Assembly (NCBI GenBank): GCA_041596215.1
Contig: JBFHIZ010000003.1
Coordinates: forward strand, 62,001 to 126,000
Source of the DNA: JBFHIZ01 sp041596215
Lineage (GTDB): Bacteria; Bacillota; Clostridia; Lachnospirales; Lachnospiraceae
Length of the DNA: 64,000 nt
Direction: 5' to 3'
This document shows positions 31,815 to 39,665 of this stretch, in pieces. Made by a program: the position numbers and the translations under genes. The notes under the pieces were generated by a model. It was given only the letters and a program-made list of their open reading frames with translations, had not been told where the DNA came from and made no database searches. Numbering within the stretch: position 1 is the stretch's first letter; every line of letters starts with the position of its first letter.

Positions 31815-32960
31815 ATGGTAGATACATTTGATTTCTATTGTCCGACTAAAATTGAATTTGGAGAGAATACCGTTGAAAAAATCAAACCTTATATCGAAAA
31901 GTTGGGGATGAAAAATCCAATTATAGTAACCGATAAGATTTTGATGCAAATTCCCAGAATAATAAAGGCAATAGAAGAAATTGGAAATGGAATCATTTTT
32001 GATGAGGTCCTTCCAAATCCAACAAATAATTTAGTCATGCAATTAAAGAGTTTTGTAGAAAAAAATCAAGCAGATGGGTTTGTTGTATTTGGAGGAGGTA
32101 GTGCGATTGATAGTGCAAAAGCAGCAGCAGTTGTAGCATATACAGGAAATAATGTAAAAAGCTATTATGATTTCGCAGAAGGTAAGTTGGAAATTGAAAA
32201 AGCACTTCCTATTATCGCAGTGCCAACAACAGCTGGAACTGGTTCTGAGGTTTCAAAATATTCGGTTATCTCGGATGAAGATAGTAAAATCAAGGAATGT
32301 TTGACTTCTGATTTGATTGTTCCTAAAGTTGCAATTGTTGATCCTAAATTAACAGTTGGCATGCCAGCAAAAGTAACGATTTCAACGGGATTAGACGCAT
32401 TAAGCCATGCACTAGAGTCATTAGTTTCTAATATTGAAAATCCATTAACGAATATTATGGCAAGAGAAGCAATTGGATTAATATTAGATAATTTAAATAT
32501 AGTGCGAGAAGATGGCGAAAATATACAAGCTAGATCCAATATGTCTTTTGCAGCACTGATAGCAGGAATTGCCATGAGTCATTGTTGTGGAACAATTGGA
32601 CATGCGATGGGTTGTCAATTAACAAGCCAATATCAAGTGCCTCATGGAATTGCTTGTGCTGTAATTCAGAAAGATGCCTTAGACTATGTAGGTGAAAAAG
32701 TAGTAAATATTAAAAATTTAGTTGATGTGTTAGATAAAGAGGATATACCAGTAGATATGGCAGTTACTCATTTGAAAAAGAAATTAGATGATTTGTTTCA
32801 AAAGATAGAAATGCAAATGGATGTAAAAGATTACCATATTAATGAAAAAGATATTGCTATAATGACGAAGGATGCCATGGAACATGGTTGTATGGGATTA
32901 AATCCGATAAAGATGCAAGAAAATGAAATACAAAAGCTATATGAAAAAATAGCAAACTAA
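31815..32960 (+). CDS. Iron-containing alcohol dehydrogenase
   Basis: This 381-residue protein is a group III alcohol dehydrogenase. FGGGSAIDSAKA near residues 93-104 is the NAD(P)-binding loop, GTGSEVSKYSVI near 139-150 the substrate and nucleotide segment. DALSHALESL near 194-203 and HCCGTIGHAMG near 256-266 supply the metal histidines. Relatives include lactaldehyde/propanediol oxidoreductase (FucO) and butanol dehydrogenase. Next to an aldolase and a ketose kinase it probably reduces the aldehyde released by aldol cleavage, as FucO does for lactaldehyde; this is inference. It is separated by 31 bases from the preceding gene and 15 from the DhaL-DhaK fusion. Confidence 0.92.
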   Translation: MVDTFDFYCPTKIEFGENTVEKIKPYIEKLGMKNPIIVTDKILMQIPRIIKAIEEIGNGIIFDEVLPNPTNNLVMQLKSFVEKNQADGFVVFGGGSAIDSAKAAAVVAYTGNNVKSYYDFAEGKLEIEKALPIIAVPTTAGTGSEVSKYSVISDEDSKIKECLTSDLIVPKVAIVDPKLTVGMPAKVTISTGLDALSHALESLVSNIENPLTNIMAREAIGLILDNLNIVREDGENIQARSNMSFAALIAGIAMSHCCGTIGHAMGCQLTSQYQVPHGIACAVIQKDALDYVGEKVVNIKNLVDVLDKEDIPVDMAVTHLKKKLDDLFQKIEMQMDVKDYHINEKDIAIMTKDAMEHGCMGLNPIKMQENEIQKLYEKIAN

Positions 32961-32975
32961 GGATAGGGAAAAAAG

Positions 32976-34685
32976 ATGAAAATGACGAACAAAGAAACAC
33001 GAGAAATGCTTTTAGCAATTGCAACGATGTTTCAAGAAAAAAAAGAGGAATTATCAAAATTAGACAGTGTGATTGGCGATGGAGACCATGGAATCAGTAT
33101 GGCGCGAGGAGCAAAAAAAGCATTTGAAAAAATTTCAAACATGGATGACAGACAACCAATTAATGAATATTTCAAAACTTATGGAAGAGCTCTAGTTGAA
33201 GAAATCGGAGGCGCTATCGGTCCATTGTTTGGTATGATTTTTACCGAATTTGGAAAATGTGTAAAAGAAAAAGATGAAATTACTGCAGAAGTTTTTTCAC
33301 AAGCAATAGAAAATAGTAAAAATAAAGTGATGGATTTTGGAGGAGCAAAACCAAAAGATAAGACGATGGTAGATGCAATGGTTCCAGCTTGTGAGGCAGC
33401 TCATAAATATGTGGATGAGGGAAAAGAGTTATTTGAAGTGGTAAGAAAAGCTGCAGATGCTGCGAAAGAAGGGGTAGAAAACACCATAGAAATGCGTGCA
33501 CACAGAGGTAGATCAAAATTTCTTCAGGAAAAATCTGTGGGACATCAAGATCCTGGTGCCACTTCCTATTATTACTTACTAAATAGAATTGCGAATTTTA
33601 TTCAAGGCGACATCACATATATCCCCTATGCAAGTACAACGATAGAAAAAGAAAGACAAAAAGAAAAAATAGATAAAGTACAAATTGTCAAATTTATTAA
33701 TAATCCAGAAAACGTAGTAGAAGAAATGGTGGAAGGATATGTAAAGGCGTATTCAGATCAAATGTTAAAATTATCAGAAGCAAATGTTGTGGTGCGAAAG
33801 AACATTGAAAAAAATAAAGTTGGCGTTATTATTGGAAATGGATCTGGTCATGAACCTGCTTGTTTGGGATTTGTAGGAAAGAATATGTTAGATGCAAATG
33901 CATTTGGAGGCGTATTTGCAGCACCAGGACCGTATAATATTTTACATGCAATTAAAGCTGCGGATACGGGAAAAGGTGTTTGTGTATATGTATCTTCACA
34001 TGCAGGTGATATTTTAAATTCAAAAATGGCAATTGATATGGCAGAAGATGATGGTATAAAGGCAAAAGCCTTATTGTTGTATGATGATGTAGCTTCCGCA
34101 TCCAAAATGGAGCCACTTTCAGAAAGAAGAGGTTCTATTGGTACGATGTTTAATTATAAAATGACATCTTCCTATGCAGCGGAAATCGAACATTCATTAG
34201 AACAGGTACTTTTGTTCGGAGAAAAAGTAAGAGATAATACAAGAAGTATTGCGGCTGCGATGTCACCAGGGCATTCTCCAATTACAGGGGAGAAAATGTT
34301 TGAAATGGAACCAGGAGAAGTATTGGTAGGACTAGGAGTACATGGCGAATCCGCATTAATGACATTTAAGGATGAAAATTGCAAAAAGATTGCAGAAGGA
34401 ATGATTCGTGAGCTTGTAGAGGATAAACCGTATGAAAAAGGTGATGAGGTCGCTGTTATCGTTAACGGGACGGGAAAAACAACAATGATGGAATTGATGA
34501 TATTTTATAATACGATAGAAACATACTTAACAGAAAAGAAAATAAAAATATTCAAACCTTTAATTGGTTCTTATATCACGACACAGGATATGGGAGGAAT
34601 TGGCCTTGCAATATGTAAACTGGATGAAGAAATGAAGAAGCAGTGGGTAAAACCAACCAGTGCACCTCATTTTCCATGTCTGTAA
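32976..34685 (+). CDS. DhaL-DhaK fusion, dihydroxyacetone/ketose kinase
   Basis: The 569-residue protein joins two kinase subunits in the order L then K. Residues about 1-205 are DhaL, with the metal-nucleotide motif GDGDHG near 34-39 and a HRGRSK segment. Residues about 235-569 are DhaK, with GSGHEP near 288-293 and the substrate-binding His near 456 in VGLGVHGES. ATP-dependent fused dihydroxyacetone kinases normally have K before L. Relatives phosphorylate erythrulose and other short ketoses. The DhaM phosphocarrier is absent, but HPr and Enzyme I genes follow, so the phosphate donor could be ATP or a phosphorylated PTS protein. The product would be a ketose-1-phosphate suited to the aldolase next door. 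Confidence 0.88.
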   Translation: MKMTNKETREMLLAIATMFQEKKEELSKLDSVIGDGDHGISMARGAKKAFEKISNMDDRQPINEYFKTYGRALVEEIGGAIGPLFGMIFTEFGKCVKEKDEITAEVFSQAIENSKNKVMDFGGAKPKDKTMVDAMVPACEAAHKYVDEGKELFEVVRKAADAAKEGVENTIEMRAHRGRSKFLQEKSVGHQDPGATSYYYLLNRIANFIQGDITYIPYASTTIEKERQKEKIDKVQIVKFINNPENVVEEMVEGYVKAYSDQMLKLSEANVVVRKNIEKNKVGVIIGNGSGHEPACLGFVGKNMLDANAFGGVFAAPGPYNILHAIKAADTGKGVCVYVSSHAGDILNSKMAIDMAEDDGIKAKALLLYDDVASASKMEPLSERRGSIGTMFNYKMTSSYAAEIEHSLEQVLLFGEKVRDNTRSIAAAMSPGHSPITGEKMFEMEPGEVLVGLGVHGESALMTFKDENCKKIAEGMIRELVEDKPYEKGDEVAVIVNGTGKTTMMELMIFYNTIETYLTEKKIKIFKPLIGSYITTQDMGGIGLAICKLDEEMKKQWVKPTSAPHFPCL

Positions 34686-34701
34686 AAGAAAGAGAGACAA
34701 G

Positions 34702-35562
34702 ATGAAGTTGGTTAATACAGTATCTTTATTAAAAGATGCAAAAAAAAATGGGTATGCGGTTCCAGCAATTAATGTAGATCAGATTGATAGTGTAATTGGA
34801 GTGCTAAGTGCATGCCAAAAAGCAAAATCGCCTGTAATCATACAACTTTCTCCAATACAAGTACATACCAAAGGAATTAGTTACCAAGCCATGGTACAGA
34901 TGGTGAAAAGTATTGGAGAAGAATTTGATGTAGAAATGGCAATTCATTTAGATCATGGAATGGAAATCGAAGATGTAAAAGCAGCGATTGATGGTGGATT
35001 CACTTCGGTTATGTATGATGGGTCAAAAGAAGAATTTAAAAAAAATATAGAGGGTACAGCAAAAATAGTAAGCGTATCAAAAGGGGTTTCGGTAGAAGGC
35101 GAGTTAGGAGTACTACAAGGAGAAGAAGGTAAAAACTCAGAAAGTACAAAAATAGTGGATAATTACACAGATGTAAAACAAGCAGTGGAATTTGTAAAAA
35201 ACACTGGAGTAGATTTTTTAGCAGTAGCGATTGGAAATGCACATGGAATTTATACACAAACACCAAAATTAAATTTTGATCGATTAAAAGAATTAAATGA
35301 GGTGTTAGATGTTCCCTTAGTTTTACATGGAGCATCTGGACTTTCAAAAGAAGATATTAAAAAAGCAATTTCTTTAGGTATTTGCAAAATCAATTTTTTT
35401 ACAGATATTGATCGAAAATACATGAGCGGCATTGCAGAAGAACTAAAGAAAGAACCGAATATTTACAGTTTTATGTGTTTACATAAAGCAAGTAATTCGG
35501 TAGAGAAAAAAATATTAGATGTAATAAATATGTGTGGAAGCGCAAACAAAGGAGAAAAATAA
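34702..35562 (+). CDS. Class II aldolase (ketose-bisphosphate/ketose-1-phosphate type)
   Basis: The 286-residue protein is a zinc-dependent class II aldolase. IHLDHGME near residues 79-86 has the catalytic Asp and first zinc His, GELGVLQGEEG near 130-140 the Glu region, GNAHGIY near 178-184 the second His and LHGASGLS near 208-215 the phosphate loop. It resembles GatY/KbaY and related aldolases. The ATG at 34702 follows AAAGAGAGAC; a frame open to 34660 inside dhaK is rejected as start. Coming right after the DhaL-DhaK fusion, it probably cleaves that kinase's product to dihydroxyacetone phosphate and an aldehyde. It is the third class II aldolase in the window. Confidence 0.9.
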   Translation: MKLVNTVSLLKDAKKNGYAVPAINVDQIDSVIGVLSACQKAKSPVIIQLSPIQVHTKGISYQAMVQMVKSIGEEFDVEMAIHLDHGMEIEDVKAAIDGGFTSVMYDGSKEEFKKNIEGTAKIVSVSKGVSVEGELGVLQGEEGKNSESTKIVDNYTDVKQAVEFVKNTGVDFLAVAIGNAHGIYTQTPKLNFDRLKELNEVLDVPLVLHGASGLSKEDIKKAISLGICKINFFTDIDRKYMSGIAEELKKEPNIYSFMCLHKASNSVEKKILDVINMCGSANKGEK

Positions 35563-35563
35563 T

Positions 35564-35821
35564 ATGGAAAGAGAAATTACGGTAACCAATAAAACCGGTC
35601 TGCATGCAAGACCAGCATCATTGCTAGCTTCATTATGTCAAAGGTTTGATAGTGAAATTACAATGATTAACAATTCGATTCATATCAATCCGAAAAGTAT
35701 TATTAGTATACTTACAGGGGGCGTGAATAAGGGTACAAAAGTATTAATTTGTGTAGAAGGACCAGATGAAGTAGAAGCCATGAAGCAGATTTGTGAATTT
35801 ATAGAAGGGTTAGAAGAATAA
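35564..35821 (+). CDS. HPr-like phosphocarrier protein
   Basis: This 85-residue protein has the HPr active site TGLHARPAS with the phosphorylated histidine at position 14, and NPKSIISIL with Ser45 at the place of the regulatory serine phosphorylated by HPr kinase in Gram-positive bacteria. It is the second step of PTS phosphotransfer from Enzyme I to EIIA. The ATG at 35564 is preceded by AAAGGAG. A general HPr normally serves all sugars; this one is encoded with a private Enzyme I, EIIA, EIIB and EIIC, which is unusual. Confidence 0.92.
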   Translation: MEREITVTNKTGLHARPASLLASLCQRFDSEITMINNSIHINPKSIISILTGGVNKGTKVLICVEGPDEVEAMKQICEFIEGLEE

Positions 35822-35824
35822 GCG

Positions 35825-37549
35825 ATGAAAAATATGAAAGGAATTCCAGGAGCAGGGGGAAATGCAATTGGTAGAGTGAAAATTCTCTCGAAGAAAAAGC
35901 TTATAATTAGCGAAGAAATAACAAAAGATTCTGCAAAAGAAATAGATAAATTAAAACAGGCAAGAGCAGATTATCTAGTTGACATCCAAAAATTAATTGC
36001 ATATACCAAAGATGCGCACAGTGAAGAGGAAGCTGCAATATTTGAAGCATATGCGGAAATCGCTAAGGATGATTACTTTTTTTCAAACGTAGAGAACAAG
36101 ATTGTTAAGACAAGCGTAAATGCAGATAAGGCACTGCATGATGCGATGACAGAAACTTGTCAAATATTTGACACGATGGAAGATGAGTATATGAAAGAAC
36201 GCGCTACCGATATTAAAAATGTCTGTGTCGAAATTATATTATATATGCAAGGGCATAAACCAGAGAGTATCTGCAAGGAAGAAAAACCGTATATATTGGT
36301 AGCATCTGATTTGACTCCGGCCGATACCGTAAAGTTGGATAAAAATATTTTACAAGGTTTTATTACAGAAAAAGGTGGAAGAACTTCACATACGGTAATA
36401 CTGGCAAAAACATTAGGAATACCTGCAATTATTGGTGCAAAAGGAATCTTAAATGAGATAACAGATGGTGAGTTAGTGATTATGGATGCAAATAGTGGAG
36501 AAATTATTATACAACCAACGCAACAAGTTATGGATGAAAATGTAAAATTATTTGCAACGGAAAATAAACGGCAAGAGGCATATCAAAAAGTCGCTGAAAA
36601 GAACGCCATTACCTTAGACGGACAGAAAATTGAAATTTGTGTGAATTCAGGAGATAGTAAAAGTTTATCAAATTATGATGAAAATATATGTGATGGAATT
36701 GGATTGTTTCGTACAGAATTTATATACATAGAAAGCAAAAAAGCACCAACGGAAGAAGAACAGTTTTTAATTTATAAAAAAATTGCAAAAAAAGTAGGAA
36801 TGAAGAAAGCGATTATTCGAACATTGGACATTGGTGGAGATAAACAAGTAGATTACTTGCATATTCCGAAAGAAGAAAATCCTTTTTTGGGATATCGAGC
36901 AATTCGTTTATGTCTTGATCAAACAGATATCTTTAAGACTCAGTTACGAGCAATATTACGAGCCAGTGTATATGGAAATTTAAAAATAATGTTTCCTATG
37001 ATTGATACCGTTGAAGAATTCCGAAGTGCAAAAGAGCAAGTTAAGATGGCTATGGAATCATTAGAAGTGGAAGGGATTTCTTATAATAAAGAAATTGCAA
37101 TAGGAATGATGATTGAGACACCTTCCGCAGCAATTGCTAGTGATATATTAGCAAAAGAAGCAGATTTCTTTAGCATAGGAACCAATGACTTGATACAGTA
37201 TACAACAGCTACCGATAGAATGAATGAAAAAGTACAGTATTTATATAGCAACTATAACATTTCGGTACTTCGGTTGATAAAAATAGTTGCAGAAAATGCA
37301 AAAGCAAATGGGATTAACGTGGGTATATGTGGAGAACTAGCCTCAGATGAGTTATTAACTTCTTATTTTGTTGGCATAGGGATTGATGAATTAAGTATTG
37401 CAGCAGGACAAATTGGAAAAATCAAGTCTCACATTTTATCGCAAGAAAAAGAAAAATTAAAAGTACTTGTCAGTCATATTTTGCAAGCGACAACCCAAGA
37501 AGAAATTCTTGAAATATTAAAAAGACAGCTCAAAGCAGAGGAGAAATAA
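35825..37549 (+). CDS. Enzyme I-type phosphoenolpyruvate-protein phosphotransferase
   Basis: The 574-residue protein is a full-length Enzyme I. GGRTSHTVILAKTLGIPAI contains the phosphorylated His189, the same number as in E. coli. IGLFRTEF near residues 296-303, TLDIGGDKQVDYL near 337-349, a GMMIETPSA segment near 428-436 and IGTNDLIQYTTATDR near 456-470 form the PEP- and Mg-binding C-terminal domain, with a CGEL catalytic cysteine near 504. It takes phosphate from PEP and gives it to HPr. It starts three bases after the HPr gene and ends two bases before the EIIA gene, so the chain is coexpressed. Confidence 0.94.
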   Translation: MKNMKGIPGAGGNAIGRVKILSKKKLIISEEITKDSAKEIDKLKQARADYLVDIQKLIAYTKDAHSEEEAAIFEAYAEIAKDDYFFSNVENKIVKTSVNADKALHDAMTETCQIFDTMEDEYMKERATDIKNVCVEIILYMQGHKPESICKEEKPYILVASDLTPADTVKLDKNILQGFITEKGGRTSHTVILAKTLGIPAIIGAKGILNEITDGELVIMDANSGEIIIQPTQQVMDENVKLFATENKRQEAYQKVAEKNAITLDGQKIEICVNSGDSKSLSNYDENICDGIGLFRTEFIYIESKKAPTEEEQFLIYKKIAKKVGMKKAIIRTLDIGGDKQVDYLHIPKEENPFLGYRAIRLCLDQTDIFKTQLRAILRASVYGNLKIMFPMIDTVEEFRSAKEQVKMAMESLEVEGISYNKEIAIGMMIETPSAAIASDILAKEADFFSIGTNDLIQYTTATDRMNEKVQYLYSNYNISVLRLIKIVAENAKANGINVGICGELASDELLTSYFVGIGIDELSIAAGQIGKIKSHILSQEKEKLKVLVSHILQATTQEEILEILKRQLKAEEK

Positions 37550-37551
37550 AG

Positions 37552-37992
37552 ATGATCATGGAATGGATGGATATTGATGAATTTCAAATGGATGTAGAAG
37601 CCAAAGATTGGAAAGAGGCTTTGGCAAAAGCTGGGAAATATTTAGTGGAAACAGGAAAGATTGCACAAGGATATGTGGAGAATACGATAAAGGCGGTAGA
37701 AGAAATGGGCCCATATATTGTGATTATGCCAGGCGTTGCATTTGGGCATTCTAGACCAGATGCAACGGTACATGAAACCTGTTTGCATATGATTCGATTA
37801 AAAGAAGGTATCAATTTTGGTAGCACAAATGATCCAGTCAAACTGGTAATCATGTTTGCATCGAAAGATGATTCGGGCCATATCCAAGCATTGCAAAAAG
37901 TAGCGGAAATGCTTATGGTACCAGAAAACGTAACGATATTATTGGAAAGCAATAATATAGATGAAATCAAAAAACTATTGAAAAACTATTAG
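37552..37992 (+). CDS. PTS EIIA, mannitol/fructose/ascorbate type
   Basis: This 146-residue protein is a PTS_EIIA_2 domain. GVAFGHSRPDA near residues 61-71 carries His66, the expected phosphorylation site, and NDPVKLVIMFAS follows in the core. It passes phosphate from the HPr to the EIIB encoded next. Paired with a UlaA-type EIIC, it belongs to the ascorbate (Ula/Sga) class. No PRD-type activator is fused to it. ATG 37552 follows GAGGAG; ATG 37558 is an equal alternative. Confidence 0.9.
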   Translation: MIMEWMDIDEFQMDVEAKDWKEALAKAGKYLVETGKIAQGYVENTIKAVEEMGPYIVIMPGVAFGHSRPDATVHETCLHMIRLKEGINFGSTNDPVKLVIMFASKDDSGHIQALQKVAEMLMVPENVTILLESNNIDEIKKLLKNY

Positions 37993-38004
37993 GAGGAAAA
38001 GAAA

Positions 38005-38286
38005 ATGAAGATCTTAGCTGTATGTGGATTTGGGGTTGGAACAAGTTTAATTTTGCGAATGAATCTTGAAAAAGTACTAAAAGAAAATCAATTAGAAGCA
38101 GATGTAGAACATATTGATATGACTTCTGCAGTAGGAATGCAAACAGACTTGGTTGTAACATCAAGAGAAATCGCGGGGGAAATTCAGGCGGGATTTCATG
38201 TTCCAGTTATTGTAATTGATAATTTTATGGATTTAAAAGAAATCAAAGAAAAATGTGTTGAAGTGGTTCGTTCAATGCAAAATTAA
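38005..38286 (+). CDS. PTS EIIB, ascorbate/lactose type
   Basis: The 93-residue protein has the phosphorylated cysteine at position 7 in LAVCGFGVGTS, the P-loop-like motif of UlaB and the lactose/cellobiose EIIB group. The rest alternates beta strands and helices as expected. It accepts phosphate from EIIA and gives it to the sugar carried by EIIC. It has an AGGAGG ribosome site and lies 12 bases behind EIIA and 27 before EIIC. Confidence 0.92.
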   Translation: MKILAVCGFGVGTSLILRMNLEKVLKENQLEADVEHIDMTSAVGMQTDLVVTSREIAGEIQAGFHVPVIVIDNFMDLKEIKEKCVEVVRSMQN

Positions 38287-38313
38287 TGTTTAGAACGTGA
38301 ATGGAGGATTATT

Positions 38314-39621
38314 ATGCAATTTGTAAATTATTTAGGAACAAACATTTTTAAACAGCCACCTTTTTTTATGGGTATTATTGCTTTAATTGGATTGATTTTA
38401 CTTAAGAAAAACATCGGAAGTATCATTAAAGGAACCGTAAAAACTATTATGGGGGTTGTTATTCTTTTTGTGGGTGTAAATTTTATTACAACAGCAGCTA
38501 CACCTTTGGCTGCAGCATTTTCAACGCTTTATCAATTACCAGAAGCGAGCCAGTTTAATACAAGCTTATGCTGGGATATTCTGGGTGCTTATGGCGCGGA
38601 AATTGGAATGGCTTTGGCATTGTCATTTGTCATCAACTTAATTGTTGCGAGATTCACACCAATTAAAAATATCTTTTTAACGGGACATATTTATTTTTGG
38701 ATGGCATATCTTTCCGTGGCAGCAGGAGTACAAGGTGGTTTAGAAGGCGCAGGATTAATTGTTTTTGCGACAATTGTACTTTCTTTATATATTATCATTT
38801 CGCCAGCTGTTTTGAGACCTTTTGTCAAAAAAGTTACCGGGTCAGATGATTTCACAATAGGACATACAGCAGGTTTATATTGTTTGATTGGTGCTGGAGT
38901 AGGTAGATTGTTTAAAAACAAAAGCAAATCAACGGAAGAAATTAACATCCCCAAAGGGTTGGATTTTTTCAGAGATACAACAATAGCCTCCGCATTAGTT
39001 ATTACACTTACTTATATTATTGTTGGACTAGTAATTGGACCAGAAGCAAGAGTTGCTGTTTTTGGGTCATCACTAGGAAGCATTTCTACAATTGGTGGTA
39101 TGCAATATGATTTAGTTACGTTTAGTATTATGGCTGGTGTAAATTTTGGAGCAGGTTTAACAATTTTATTAACAGGTGTACGTATGATGCTTGGAGAAAT
39201 AATTCCTGCATTTAAAGGAATTAGTGAAAAAGTGATACCAAACGCTATTCCAGCTTTAGATATACCGATGATATTCCCATATGCACCAAATGCAATGTTA
39301 ATTGGGTTTGTAGTTAGTATGATAACGAGTATTCTTACTATTGTTGTTATGGCAGTTACCGGGACTATGGTATTTGCGGTTATTCCGTTAACCGTTGCTT
39401 GCTTCTTTGATATTGCACCTGCAGCAGTATTTGCAAATAGAGAAGGCGGTAGGTTAGCAGCAATTGTTGCATCAGCAATAAGTGGTGTGATTATGATATT
39501 ATTGGTTGTATTTTCAATTGGATTAACATTAGATACGGCAGCAGGATTTAATCAATTATATGGAGGAAATGATTTTTCATGGTTCTCCGGAATTACTTCT
39601 TGGATAGCAAGCTTGTTCTAA
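38314..39621 (+). CDS. PTS EIIC, UlaA family
   Basis: This 435-residue membrane protein has about ten to eleven hydrophobic segments and matches the UlaA/SgaT ascorbate-type permease family, which has the Phosphorylation-coupled Saf fold. The conserved NFITTAATPLAAAF segment is near residues 54-67 and an EIIPAFKGISEKVIPNAIPALD segment is near 296-318. Despite the family name, many UlaA-like proteins carry other sugars or polyols. No UlaD, UlaE, UlaF or UlaG genes for ascorbate breakdown are present, so L-ascorbate is an unlikely substrate here. Confidence 0.88.
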   Translation: MQFVNYLGTNIFKQPPFFMGIIALIGLILLKKNIGSIIKGTVKTIMGVVILFVGVNFITTAATPLAAAFSTLYQLPEASQFNTSLCWDILGAYGAEIGMALALSFVINLIVARFTPIKNIFLTGHIYFWMAYLSVAAGVQGGLEGAGLIVFATIVLSLYIIISPAVLRPFVKKVTGSDDFTIGHTAGLYCLIGAGVGRLFKNKSKSTEEINIPKGLDFFRDTTIASALVITLTYIIVGLVIGPEARVAVFGSSLGSISTIGGMQYDLVTFSIMAGVNFGAGLTILLTGVRMMLGEIIPAFKGISEKVIPNAIPALDIPMIFPYAPNAMLIGFVVSMITSILTIVVMAVTGTMVFAVIPLTVACFFDIAPAAVFANREGGRLAAIVASAISGVIMILLVVFSIGLTLDTAAGFNQLYGGNDFSWFSGITSWIASLF

Positions 39622-39665
39622 GAAATCCTTTCGAAAGTTAGAAGAGTTAAACAGGAGGTTCCATC

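Noticed and set aside
38314..39621. L-ascorbate as the substrate of the UlaA-type PTS
   Set aside because: No UlaD, UlaE, UlaF or UlaG genes for ascorbate-6-phosphate breakdown are present, and the neighbouring enzymes act on other sugars.
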